Positions 18,132-25,366 of a stretch of DNA of 64,000 nucleotides are shown in pieces (position 1 is the stretch's first letter; each line of letters opens with the position of its first letter). Both the position numbers and the translations under genes were made by a program. The DNA is from Dyella_D sp052115385 (GTDB lineage: Bacteria > Pseudomonadota > Gammaproteobacteria > Xanthomonadales > Rhodanobacteraceae): NCBI RefSeq assembly GCF_052115385.1, contig NZ_JBFRGP010000011.1:62001-126000 (forward strand), written 5' to 3'. The notes under the pieces were generated by a model that was given only the letters and a program-made list of their open reading frames with translations, was not told the origin of the DNA and did no database searches.

Positions 18132-19445
18132 TTAATTGGACTTGAGCTGCCAGGCGGGCTGTACTTGCGCCGCACGCCAGGTCGGATAGAACGCCGCGAT
18201 CACTGTGGACAGGATCGCCACCAGCAAGGTCAGCAGCACCAGCGGGATATCGAGCTTGGCCAGGCGCGCTACCTGCGGATCGAAGATCAGCGAGATGCCG
18301 TACACGCCGACGCCGGTGAGCAGCAGGCCGAGCAGGCCGCCAGCCAGGCCGACCGCGCCCGCCTCCATCAGGAACTGCGTGTAGATTTCCCGGCGCGAGG
18401 CGCCCAGGGCGCGGCGCACGCCGATCTCGGAGGAGCGGCGCAGGAACTTCGCCAGCAGCAGGCCGATGGTGTTGACCAGGCAGATCACCAGGAAGCCCAG
18501 CGCGACCAGCAGCGAGATCTTCGCTTCCGGCGGCACCACCTTCTGGTAGTCCAGCCACTCCACCACGTTGCGCAGACGGGTGTTCGGCGCCCACTTGAAG
18601 CGGCCGGCGCGCTGCTGCTCGGCGGCGTAGCCGTTGAGATAGCTGCGGTAGGCGTCGGCTTCCGCCTTGGTCGGCAGTTCGGCCATGAAGCCGAGCCAGA
18701 TGCATTCGGAATGCAGCCAGTTGTCCCAGCCGGTGCCGGGGTCCTTGTTGCAGTTGTTGTTGCCGTTGGTGGCCACCTTCAGCTCGATCATGCGGGTGAA
18801 CGGCACGAACAGCTGGGTCGGATCGTCGAAGCCGCCGGTGTTCACCGCGTCGAAGAACAGCGGCTGCGGGTCCCAATGCTCCATCACGCCGACGACGCGG
18901 TAGCTGCGGCCGTCGAGGTTGATCTCGCGGCCCACGCTGTTCTCGCCACGGAACAGCTTCTCGTTGAGCTGCTGGCCGATCACCGCCACCTGGGCATGGG
19001 CCTCGTCGTCGGCCTGGGTCCAGCCGCGGCCGTACTTGAACGGGATGTCGAACATCGGGAACGCATCGGCGTACACGCCGTAGGTGTTTTCGCGGAACGG
19101 CAGCTGGCTGGCGTCGGCCGGCACGATCGACAGGCCGGCCGGATACAGCGCGGTCTGGCGCGCGGCCTTGTGGTCGCGCATCAGTCCGATGGCGTCGGTG
19201 TAGCTCATCGCACGCGGCGGCTCGCCCTGGTTCTGCTGCGCGTCTTCCGGACCCCAGTTGTCGATCTGCGGCACGAACAGCTGCGAGGACTTCTGCGGGA
19301 TGGGGTTGTTGGACGTGGCGCGGAACACCGAATAGGTGGTCATCGATGCCGCCACGCCGAAGCCGATCGCCATCACCATCAAGGCGGTGAGCAACGGATT
19401 CTTGCGGAGACTGCGCAGGCCGAGCTGGAAGTAATAGGCGAACAT
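18132..19445 (-). CDS. ABC export permease, A type, copy 1
   Basis: A 437-residue permease. Helix 1 is about residues 18-42, the periplasmic domain about 45-305, and helices 2-4 about 309-331, 363-388 and 400-420. The domain contains ADAFPMFDIPFKYG and Cys near 232 and 248 (NNNC, ECIW). The coupling loop is IGVRRALGASRREI near 342-355. It ends QPAWQLKSN. Proteins of this build (MacB, LolC/E, FtsX) work as dimers in the inner membrane, driven mechanically by a separate or fused ATPase. Here the ATPase gene lies upstream across a 186-base gap occupied by a hairpin repeat. Confidence 0.93.
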   Translation of the reverse strand: MFAYYFQLGLRSLRKNPLLTALMVMAIGFGVAASMTTYSVFRATSNNPIPQKSSQLFVPQIDNWGPEDAQQNQGEPPRAMSYTDAIGLMRDHKAARQTALYPAGLSIVPADASQLPFRENTYGVYADAFPMFDIPFKYGRGWTQADDEAHAQVAVIGQQLNEKLFRGENSVGREINLDGRSYRVVGVMEHWDPQPLFFDAVNTGGFDDPTQLFVPFTRMIELKVATNGNNNCNKDPGTGWDNWLHSECIWLGFMAELPTKAEADAYRSYLNGYAAEQQRAGRFKWAPNTRLRNVVEWLDYQKVVPPEAKISLLVALGFLVICLVNTIGLLLAKFLRRSSEIGVRRALGASRREIYTQFLMEAGAVGLAGGLLGLLLTGVGVYGISLIFDPQVARLAKLDIPLVLLTLLVAILSTVIAAFYPTWRAAQVQPAWQLKSN

Positions 19446-19484
19446 CGTGGCGTCCGATGAGTGAATCAGTTTCCGAGTTCCGAT

Positions 19485-19621
19485 CCTTCTCCCCGTTCAC
19501 AAATTTCGTGCACGGGGAGAAGGTGGCGGCAGCCGGATGAGGGTTCGGGCGGAGTCGTGCACATCACTCTCGCGCTCCGCCCGTACCCTCACCCCAACCC
19601 CTCTCCCGGTGGGAGAGGGGC
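19485..19621. repeat. Dispersed inverted repeat, family II, copy A
   Basis: A large imperfect palindrome. The left part holds CCTTCTCCCC...GGGGAGAAGG, then GGTGGCGGCAGCCGGATGAG and GGTTCGGGCGGAG. The right part is the complementary CTCCGCCCGTACCCTCACC, ending in the strong CCCCTCTCCC / GGGAGAGGGG hairpin. It sits between the ATPase gene and the first permease gene, so it must be transcribed within the export operon and could act as a processing or partial-termination point. Confidence 0.85.
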
Positions 19622-19631
19622 TTCAAAAGCT

Positions 19632-20348
19632 TTAAGCCGGTGCGCCTGCGCGCGACTGGTGCTGGTGGAAGCGCGGGTCTTCGGCGAGGTCGACCACCTG
19701 GCCGTCGATGACGTGCACGTTGCGCTGCGCGCGCGTGGCCAGTTCCGGATCGTGGGTGACCATCACGATGGTGGCGCCCTCGCGATGAATTTCCTCGAGC
19801 AGTTCCAGCACGCTGCGGGCCATCTGGGTGTCCAGGTTGCCGGTCGGTTCGTCGGCGAGCAGCAGGCGCGGCGAGCCGGCCAGGGCGCGGGCGATCGCCA
19901 CGCGCTGCTGCTGGCCGCCGGAGAGTTCCGCCGGATAGTGCTTGGCGCGCGAGGCCAGGCCGACGCGCTCCAGCGCGTCCATGATGCGCTGCTTGCGTTC
20001 CGGCGCCTTCATGCCGCGATAGCGCAGCGGCACTTCGACGTTGTCGAACACGTTGAGGTCGGGGATCAGGTTGAAGGCCTGGAAGATGAAGCCGATCTTC
20101 TCGTTGCGGATCTTCGAGCGCGCGTTGTCGTTGAGGTTGCTGACCTCCACGCCATCCAGGTGGTACTCACCGCCGGTGAAGGTCTCCAGCAGGCCCGCGA
20201 TGGTGAGGAAGGTGGTCTTGCCGGAGCCGGACGGGCCGGTCACCGCGACGAACTCGCCTTCCTTCACGTCGATATTGAAGTCGCGCAGCGCGTAGGTCTC
20301 CACCACTTCAGTGCGGTAGACCTTGGACAGGTGGGTCATCTTGAGCAT
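19632..20348 (-). CDS. ABC exporter ATPase (MacB/LolD type)
   Basis: A 238-residue ATP-binding subunit with Walker A GPSGSGKTT (about residues 39-47), a Q-loop in FIFQAFNL, signature LSGGQQQRVAIARAL, Walker B LLLADEPTGNLD and the switch His in VMVTHD. The GNLD after Walker B and the length are typical of the MacB/LolD/FtsE group, which partners FtsX-like permeases. It is the only ATPase gene in the array, so one ATPase probably serves all eight permeases as a dimer. It follows the adaptor gene by 41 bases. Confidence 0.96.
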   Translation of the reverse strand: MLKMTHLSKVYRTEVVETYALRDFNIDVKEGEFVAVTGPSGSGKTTFLTIAGLLETFTGGEYHLDGVEVSNLNDNARSKIRNEKIGFIFQAFNLIPDLNVFDNVEVPLRYRGMKAPERKQRIMDALERVGLASRAKHYPAELSGGQQQRVAIARALAGSPRLLLADEPTGNLDTQMARSVLELLEEIHREGATIVMVTHDPELATRAQRNVHVIDGQVVDLAEDPRFHQHQSRAGAPA

Positions 20349-20389
20349 GGTTGTTTCGTCCTTCGGTAGTGGAGCAGTAGTGGTGTGGA

Positions 20390-21661
20390 TCAGCGGCTGA
20401 TGGCGACGCGCGCCGCATTCTTGAAGCTGTCGGTACCGGAGATCACGATGCGGTCGCCTTCCTTCAGACCGTCCAGGATCTCCACCTTGTCGATGCTGCT
20501 GGCGCCGACGCGGATCGGGTGCTTCTCGGCGATGCCGTCGTGCACGATGTAGGCATAGGCGCCGCCGGATTCGTCGACGAACGAGCCGCGCTGCACGGCC
20601 AGCACGTTGTCGCGGCGGTCCAGCAGGATGCGCACCGACAAGCGCTGGTTCTGGCGCAGCTGCTTGGGCGTGTCGCCGTCGAAGCGCAGGCGGGCGGCCA
20701 CTTCGCCGTTCACCACTTCGGGCGAGATGGCGCTGACCAGGCCCTTCCAGGTATTGCCGTTGCCGCTGATCTCGCCGCCCATGCCGATGCCCAGATCGCG
20801 GGCGAAGCTTTCCGGCACCTTCATTTCCACTTCCAGCCGGCTCAGGTCGATCACGCTGAGCAGCTGCGCGTCCTTGGCCACGGTGGCGCGTTCGGCGATG
20901 AACAGCTGGCCGATCTGGCCGTCCACCGGCGACTTCACGTTGAGTTCGTCGACCTGGCGCTGCAGGTCTTTCACCAGCAGCACCTGGCGGTCGTGCGCGA
21001 GCTTCTTGGACTTGATGTCGAAGTCGAGGCTGGCGCCGTCATTGCCGAGATCGGCCTTGGCGTGTTCCAGGGTGATGCGCGCCTTCTCGACGTCGTCCTT
21101 GGCCTTGTCCACGTTCATGCTGGGCACGGCGCCCTGGGTGAACGCCTTCTGGTAGCGCTGCAGGTCGCGTTGCGCGCTGGTCTGGTCGATCTGCGCGTTG
21201 TCGTAGGCCTTCTGCAGCTCGCCGCGCTTCTTCTTGGCGTCGATCTGCGAGCGCAGGAAGTCGACTTCCATCGCGTCGGCCGCGCTCTGCTCCTGCGCCA
21301 GCTTGTTGGTCAGCTCGGGGCTGACGATGCTGGCCAGCACCTGGTTCTGCTTTACGACGTCGCCGGCGTGCACTTTCAGCGTGACCGCGCCGCCGGAGGT
21401 GGCGTACAAGGTCGGGCTGACCGCGGCGACCACCTTGCCTTCGGCGGCGATGTCGCGCACGAACAGGCCACGGTCGACCGTGCCGAAGGCAAGGCGCGAG
21501 CCGCTGACTGAAGCGTCGGCGGAGAACAGGCGGCTGGCCTGCGGCAGCACCAAAGCCAGCAAGGCCACCACGGCCACGCCGGCTCCGATGAAGATGACCC
21601 GGCGCTTGCGGCTGGGCTTGACCTCGACCAGGCGGTCTTGAGCGGAGGTATCGCGAATCAT
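20390..21661 (-). CDS. Membrane-fusion (HlyD/MacA-type) periplasmic adaptor
   Basis: A 423-residue adaptor anchored by one helix (about 20-42). It has a lipoyl-like half (VTLKVHAGDVVKQNQVLASI), a long coiled-coil hairpin (about 115-235), the second lipoyl half (LNVKSPVDGQIGQLF) and a beta-barrel with membrane-proximal domain. Such proteins join an inner-membrane ABC exporter to a TolC-type outer-membrane channel; no such channel gene is present here, so it must be encoded elsewhere. It is the first gene of the array, preceded by a sigma-54 promoter. The ATG at 21661 has AGGGA upstream, within a predicted leader hairpin. Confidence 0.93.
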   Translation of the reverse strand: MIRDTSAQDRLVEVKPSRKRRVIFIGAGVAVVALLALVLPQASRLFSADASVSGSRLAFGTVDRGLFVRDIAAEGKVVAAVSPTLYATSGGAVTLKVHAGDVVKQNQVLASIVSPELTNKLAQEQSAADAMEVDFLRSQIDAKKKRGELQKAYDNAQIDQTSAQRDLQRYQKAFTQGAVPSMNVDKAKDDVEKARITLEHAKADLGNDGASLDFDIKSKKLAHDRQVLLVKDLQRQVDELNVKSPVDGQIGQLFIAERATVAKDAQLLSVIDLSRLEVEMKVPESFARDLGIGMGGEISGNGNTWKGLVSAISPEVVNGEVAARLRFDGDTPKQLRQNQRLSVRILLDRRDNVLAVQRGSFVDESGGAYAYIVHDGIAEKHPIRVGASSIDKVEILDGLKEGDRIVISGTDSFKNAARVAISR

Positions 21662-21662
21662 G

Positions 21663-21703
21663 ATCGGTCCCTGGCCACGGACATGTGTGGCCCCTGGACC
21701 GAT
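21663..21703 (-). promoter_or_regulatory. Leader hairpin covering the adaptor ribosome binding site
   Basis: In the transcript, AUCGGUCC pairs with GGACCGAU (8 bp) and, inside that, GGCCAC pairs with GUGGCC (6 bp) around an 8-base loop. The 3' arm ends one base before the start codon and contains the AGGGA ribosome binding site. The 5' arm begins about where the sigma-54 promoter should start transcription. The structure is seen in the sequence; a role in gating translation is inference. Confidence 0.55.
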
Positions 21704-21706
21704 GTC

Positions 21707-21723
21707 AGCAAGCGCTGTGCCAA
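21707..21723 (-). promoter_or_regulatory. Sigma-54 (RpoN) -24/-12 promoter of the export operon
   Basis: On the minus strand the sequence reads TTGGCACAGCGCTTGCT. This matches the RpoN consensus TGGCAC-N5-TTGC in both elements and in spacing (GG to GC). The predicted start lies near 21697, about 36 bases before the adaptor start codon. A sigma-54 activator gene (3698-5041) lies 17 kb downstream on the same strand, and palindromes suited to activator binding lie 65-130 bases upstream. Confidence 0.8.
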
Positions 21724-21788
21724 CCGCGATGCCAATCGATTCGGGTTGTTTTTCAGTCAGTTGTCGATGGCGCCCGGGCGGAATGCGT

Positions 21789-21840
21789 TGTCCGCGGACA
21801 GATCGACGGACAGGCGGACAAGTGTCCGGACGCTCCGGAC
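21789..21840. promoter_or_regulatory. Palindrome cluster, probable activator (enhancer) sites
   Basis: Within 52 bases there are two perfect palindromes, TGTCCGCGGACA (21789-21800, with the leading T counted) and GTCCGGA-CGC-TCCGGAC (21824-21840), and two further CGGACA half-sites at 21807-21812 and 21815-21820. The cluster lies 66-133 bases upstream of the -24 element, the usual range for NtrC-type enhancer sites. Binding by the regulator at 3698-5041 is inferred. Confidence 0.55.
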
Positions 21841-21847
21841 GGGCGCG

Positions 21848-22402
21848 CTACAGCGCCTCGGCGCGCAGCACTTCCTGCGCGATGTCGTGGCCGAGCGCGG
21901 AGAGCTGCGCGGCATCCCTGCCGCCGAGGACATCCATATTGCCCAGCCGCCGCTGGGTGAAATGCAGCAGGCGCGCGCCTGCCGCGCGGAACGGCCGCTG
22001 CACGCGGCGGAACGCGGGCGCCTGCGCCGGCGTGGCGGCGGACAGCAGCACGTCCCAGGCCAGGTAGTCGGTGTCCGGCAGCAGGTGCAGGCGGGCGCGC
22101 AGGCGGCCGGCGGCGTCCACGCATTCCAGCCATTCGCGCGGGCCGTCCGCGCCGATCACGCAGGAGGCGAGCAGCCATTGCGTATGCAGCAGCGGGGCGA
22201 GGTCTTCGCTTTCGGCCAGCCAGCCGCGCGCCGGGTGGTCCGGCGAGGTGTCGCCACGCATCGGCAGATACAGCACGGTGCCGAGCAGCGGCAGGCGCGC
22301 GGCGAGCGCAGCCGGGGCCACGCGCAGCCAGCGCGGCTGGCACGACGGTGCATACGAATGCGGACAGACCGCGGCAAGGGTGTGGGCCAGCCAGCCGAAC
22401 AT
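21848..22402 (-). CDS. Unknown protein downstream of hemP
   Basis: I do not recognise a family. The 184-residue product has no signal peptide and is rich in Leu, Ala and Arg. It contains an apparent alpha/beta region with REWLECVDAAGRLRARLHLL and DTDYLAWDVLL, and ends in helices. ATG 22402 has AGGAG correctly spaced; an upstream in-frame ATG lacks this. It follows hemP on the same strand by 114 bases and is probably under the same Fur control, so a role in heme or iron handling is plausible but only by association. Its stop is 8 bases from the activator-site cluster of the export operon. Confidence 0.6.
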   Translation of the reverse strand: MFGWLAHTLAAVCPHSYAPSCQPRWLRVAPAALAARLPLLGTVLYLPMRGDTSPDHPARGWLAESEDLAPLLHTQWLLASCVIGADGPREWLECVDAAGRLRARLHLLPDTDYLAWDVLLSAATPAQAPAFRRVQRPFRAAGARLLHFTQRRLGNMDVLGGRDAAQLSALGHDIAQEVLRAEAL

Positions 22403-22516
22403 GGCGCGCTCCTGGAAAGAGGAGACCCGGCTGGCGCGCTGCGGGGAGAGCAACGCGGCGCTGGCGATAGGCCTGAAGAGATGGACCGATACCGGCAGGA
22501 CGCCGGCCGTGCGGGC

Positions 22517-22735
22517 TTACTTGGTGAGGATCAGCTTGTCGTTGCGGGTAAGGCGCAGGTGGTACTCGCTGCCCTGGTGGGTGATCACCAGTTCGCGCTC
22601 GCCGGCCAGCAGGGCGTGGCTGGCGATGCGGCGCGTGCCGGGCTCCGGCGTGACGGCCTGGGACTTCAGGCGCAGCAGGCCCAGCGGGCGCGACAGCAGT
22701 TCGGCGGGGGTGGACAGCAGGGCGGTGGTGGACAT
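22517..22735 (-). CDS. hemP: Hemin uptake protein HemP
   Basis: A 72-residue protein whose C-terminal half, LAGERELVITHQGSEYHLRL followed by TRNDKLILTK, is the hallmark of the HemP/HmuP family. These small proteins are needed for full expression of heme-uptake receptors in several Proteobacteria. The start at MSTT (22735) has GGAG eight bases upstream; a further ATG five codons earlier has none. A Fur-box-like sequence lies 31-52 bases upstream. Unusually, no TonB-dependent heme receptor gene is next to it. Confidence 0.9.
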   Translation of the reverse strand: MSTTALLSTPAELLSRPLGLLRLKSQAVTPEPGTRRIASHALLAGERELVITHQGSEYHLRLTRNDKLILTK

Positions 22736-22765
22736 GAGCAGACTCCGCATTGGTCAGAGGCGAAG

Positions 22766-22787
22766 TTGATGATAATCGTTCTCATTT
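22766..22787 (-). promoter_or_regulatory. Fur box upstream of hemP
   Basis: The sequence TTGATGATAATCGTTCTCAT closely follows the Fur consensus of repeated NATWAT hexamers (GATAAT, then an inverted copy). Its AT-rich core stands out from the GC-rich surroundings, and it sits at promoter distance from the hemP start. Repression by iron-loaded Fur is the expected effect. Confidence 0.75.
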
Positions 22788-22854
22788 ACCTGTCAACGGT
22801 CGAAGTGTGAACGCGGCAGGGCGGAACGCCGCGCCCTGCCGCGCCCTGCCCCGC

Positions 22855-23823
22855 TCAGGCGACCGCCTGTTCGATCCGTGCCAGCACGTCCGGCGTCAGC
22901 CGCGGCAACAGGCGCATCACGTCGAGGTTGTGTTCGAGCTGGTCCAGCCGGCTGGCGCCCAGCATCACCGTCGACACATGTGGATTGACCAGGCACCAGC
23001 CGATCGCCAGCTGCGCCTGCGTCACCCCCAGCTCGGTGGCGATCGGCGCCAGCCGCCGCACCTTGGCGATGCGTTCGCCGCCCTGTTCCAACACCGCCTT
23101 GCGCAGCCACTCGTAGCCGGGCTGGGCCAGGCGCGCGTCGTTCGGCACGCCGTCGTTGTACTTGCCGGTGAGCAGGCCCGAGGCCAGCGGCGACCAGATC
23201 GTGGTGCCCATGCCGAAGTCGCGGTACAGCGGCGCGTATTCCTGCTCCACCCGCTCGCGATGCAGCAGGTTGTATTCGGGCTGCTCCATGGTCGGCGCGT
23301 ACATGTGGTTCTCGCGCGCCACGCGGTGCGCTTCGGCGATCAGCGCCGCCGGCCATTCGCTGGTGCCCCAGTACAGCACCTTGCCCTGGCGCACCAGGGT
23401 GTCCATCGCGGCGACGGTTTCCAGCACCGGCGTATCCGGATCGGGGCGATGGCAGAAGTACAGGTCCAGGTGATCCACGCGCAGCCGCTGCAGCGCCTGG
23501 TGGCAGGCTTCGAGCACGTGCTTGCGCGACAGGCCGCGCTGGGTCGGCGCCGGATTCGCCCGCGCACCGAAGAACACCTTGCTGGACACGCAATAGCTGT
23601 CGCGCGGAAAACGCAGGTCCGCCAGCACGTCGCCCATCAGCGTTTCCGCCACGCCGTGGTTGTACACCTCGGCGTTGTCGAAGAAATTCACGCCATGGTC
23701 GTGCGCCATCGCCAGCATGTCGCGCGCCAGCGAGCGCCCCACCTGCTGGCCGAACGTGACCCAGGCGCCGAAGGACAAAGCCGAGAGCTGCAGGCCGCTG
23801 TTGCCGAGACGACGGTATTGCAT
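22855..23823 (-). CDS. Aldo/keto reductase, Kv-beta-like group
   Basis: A 322-residue NADPH-dependent oxidoreductase of TIM-barrel build. The tetrad is visible: Asp and Tyr in FFDNAEVYNHG, Lys in CVSSKVFFG, His in LYFCHRPD. The opening MQYRRLGNSGLQLSALSFG and the segment YNLLHRERVEQEYAPL place it with the potassium-channel beta-subunit-like group, which reduces carbonyl compounds. ATG 23823 has AAGGAGAT seven bases upstream. It stands alone, divergent from the SRPBCC gene; the physiological substrate cannot be read from the sequence. Confidence 0.92.
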   Translation of the reverse strand: MQYRRLGNSGLQLSALSFGAWVTFGQQVGRSLARDMLAMAHDHGVNFFDNAEVYNHGVAETLMGDVLADLRFPRDSYCVSSKVFFGARANPAPTQRGLSRKHVLEACHQALQRLRVDHLDLYFCHRPDPDTPVLETVAAMDTLVRQGKVLYWGTSEWPAALIAEAHRVARENHMYAPTMEQPEYNLLHRERVEQEYAPLYRDFGMGTTIWSPLASGLLTGKYNDGVPNDARLAQPGYEWLRKAVLEQGGERIAKVRRLAPIATELGVTQAQLAIGWCLVNPHVSTVMLGASRLDQLEHNLDVMRLLPRLTPDVLARIEQAVA

Positions 23824-23957
23824 GGGGATCTCCTTCCAGGGAATGCCAACCGCACGAGCATGCCACCGCCCCGCGATGCCTCCAAGCCCACGGCGCGTGA
23901 TGCCCGTCCAGCATCCGCCATGCGATGATCCGGGCTCGTCCAGGCAAGGAGCACGGC

Positions 23958-24362
23958 ATGTGGCGTCATGAAGCGAGCATCGAGATCGAAGCCGCGCCCG
24001 CACGGATCTGGCAGCTGTTCGCCGACGTGCCCGGCTGGAAGCACTGGAACGCCGGGATCGAGTCGATCGAGCTGCACGGCCCGTTCGCGGAAGGCACCAG
24101 CTTCAGCATGAAGCCGCCCGGCGTGGATGCCTTCACCAGCACGCTGATCGAAGTGCAGGAGCCTCGCGTATTCACTGACCAGACGGTGGTCGACGAGGTC
24201 ACCGTGGTGGTCTCGCATCGCATCGAGCCGCTCGCTGCGACGCGTTCGCGGGTCAGCTACGTCTCGGTGGTGACGGGGCCGGATGCGGCGGAGATCGGCG
24301 CGGCGGTCACTGCCGACTTCGACGACGTGCTGGCCTCGCTCAAGCGGCTCGCCGAAGCCTGA
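23958..24362 (+). CDS. SRPBCC (polyketide cyclase/START-like) protein
   Basis: A 134-residue protein of the SRPBCC hydrophobic-pocket fold. It opens with EASIEIEAAPARIWQLFADV and continues PGWKHWNAGIESIEL, the usual first strand and helix, and ends with the long C-terminal helix (about 110-134). Members bind small hydrophobic ligands; the ligand here is unknown. The start at 23958 has AAGGAG upstream. A DUF4442 thioesterase-like gene follows after 31 bases on the same strand. Confidence 0.85.
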   Translation: MWRHEASIEIEAAPARIWQLFADVPGWKHWNAGIESIELHGPFAEGTSFSMKPPGVDAFTSTLIEVQEPRVFTDQTVVDEVTVVVSHRIEPLAATRSRVSYVSVVTGPDAAEIGAAVTADFDDVLASLKRLAEA

Positions 24363-24393
24363 GCTTCTTCGTTTCCTTCTTCGAGGCCTCCCG

Positions 24394-24864
24394 ATGAGCA
24401 CTTCCCGCGGCGCACTCGCGATGTGGCAGAAGCTTTCCGCCCGCCCTGGCGGCGCCTGGCTGTTCTCGCGCCTGATCTGCCTGAAGGCGCCGTATTTCGG
24501 CAGCATCAAGCCGCGCTTCGAGGAACTGCGGCCCGGGCACTGCCGCATCCGCATCGCCAAGCGGCGCGCGGTGCTCAACCACATCGGCACGGTGCACGCG
24601 ATCGCCATGTGCAACCTGGCGGAACTGGCCGGCGGCACCATGACCGAGGTGACCATCCCGCCCACGCATCGCTGGATCCCGAAGGGCATGACGGTGGAAT
24701 ACCTGAAGAAGGCGACCACCGGCGTGGTCGGCGTGGCCGAGCCGCTGGCGCCGGAAATCGGCAGCGAGGCGGCCGATTATCCGGTGCGCGTGACGGTGAC
24801 CGATGCCAGCGGCGAGGCGGTATTCCGCGCGACGATCACCATGTGGGTCAGCCCCAGGCGTTAG
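24394..24864 (+). CDS. DUF4442 hotdog-fold thioesterase-like protein
   Basis: A 156-residue protein matching the DUF4442 group of hotdog-fold proteins. RRAVLNHIGTVHAIAMCNLA is the central helix segment that in hotdog thioesterases forms the active-site region, followed by strands such as MTVEYLKKATTGVVGVAE. It probably hydrolyses an acyl-thioester, but the catalytic role is not demonstrated for the family. Its last 17 bases overlap, tail to tail, the 3' end of pgpA on the opposite strand. Confidence 0.85.
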   Translation: MSTSRGALAMWQKLSARPGGAWLFSRLICLKAPYFGSIKPRFEELRPGHCRIRIAKRRAVLNHIGTVHAIAMCNLAELAGGTMTEVTIPPTHRWIPKGMTVEYLKKATTGVVGVAEPLAPEIGSEAADYPVRVTVTDASGEAVFRATITMWVSPRR

Positions 24865-25366
24865 CGCCCGGCCACCAGGCCAGTCCCACGCCGAGCACGA
24901 TGGCGGCGAACACGCCGGCCACCACGTCGTCGACCATCACCCCGAGACCGCCCTTCAAATGGCGGTCCAGCCAGCTGATCGGCCAGGGCTTGGCCACGTC
25001 GAACAGGCGGAACAACCCGAAGCCCGCCAGCACCGCCCACCACGGCGCGAACAAGGCCGGCACCAGCGCGATCCACTGCCCGACGAACTCGTCCCACACC
25101 AGGCTGCGGTGATCGTCCACGCCGAGCGCGCGCCCGGCGACGTTGCAGGCCCACACGCCCAGCGCGAAGGACAGCACGATCACCAGCGCATACAGCGGCA
25201 ACGGCAGCTGGCGCAGCAGCAGCCACGGCAGCAGCGCCGCCAGCGAACCGCAGGTGCCCTGCGCCTTGGGCGCGAGGCCGGAGCCGAAACCGCAGGCGAT
25301 CCAGCCGGCCAGCGACGAGGTCAGCACGCGGCGCTGTGCGGGGGTGAGAATTTTTTTGTCGCTCAT
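24848..25366 (-). CDS. pgpA: Phosphatidylglycerophosphatase A
   Basis: A 172-residue inner-membrane phosphatase that makes phosphatidylglycerol from its phosphate. It shows the family opening GFGSGLAPKAQGTCGSLAAL, hydrophobic segments near 40-75 and 95-125, the acidic motif VWDEFVGQWIAL, and FDVAKPWPISWLDRHLKGG near the end. The ATG at 25366 overlaps the thiL stop by four bases (ATGA), so translation is coupled; thiL-pgpA is a very common pair. The 3' end overlaps the DUF4442 gene on the other strand. Confidence 0.95.
   Translation of the reverse strand: MSDKKILTPAQRRVLTSSLAGWIACGFGSGLAPKAQGTCGSLAALLPWLLLRQLPLPLYALVIVLSFALGVWACNVAGRALGVDDHRSLVWDEFVGQWIALVPALFAPWWAVLAGFGLFRLFDVAKPWPISWLDRHLKGGLGVMVDDVVAGVFAAIVLGVGLAWWPGANAWG

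Noticed and set aside
14271..18175. Apparent fusion proteins joining neighbouring permease genes (600-885 codons in one frame)
   Set aside because: Only part of each frame matches the permease family. The upstream parts are out-of-frame shadows of the next gene, and ribosome binding sites mark the internal ATGs at 15500 and 16840.
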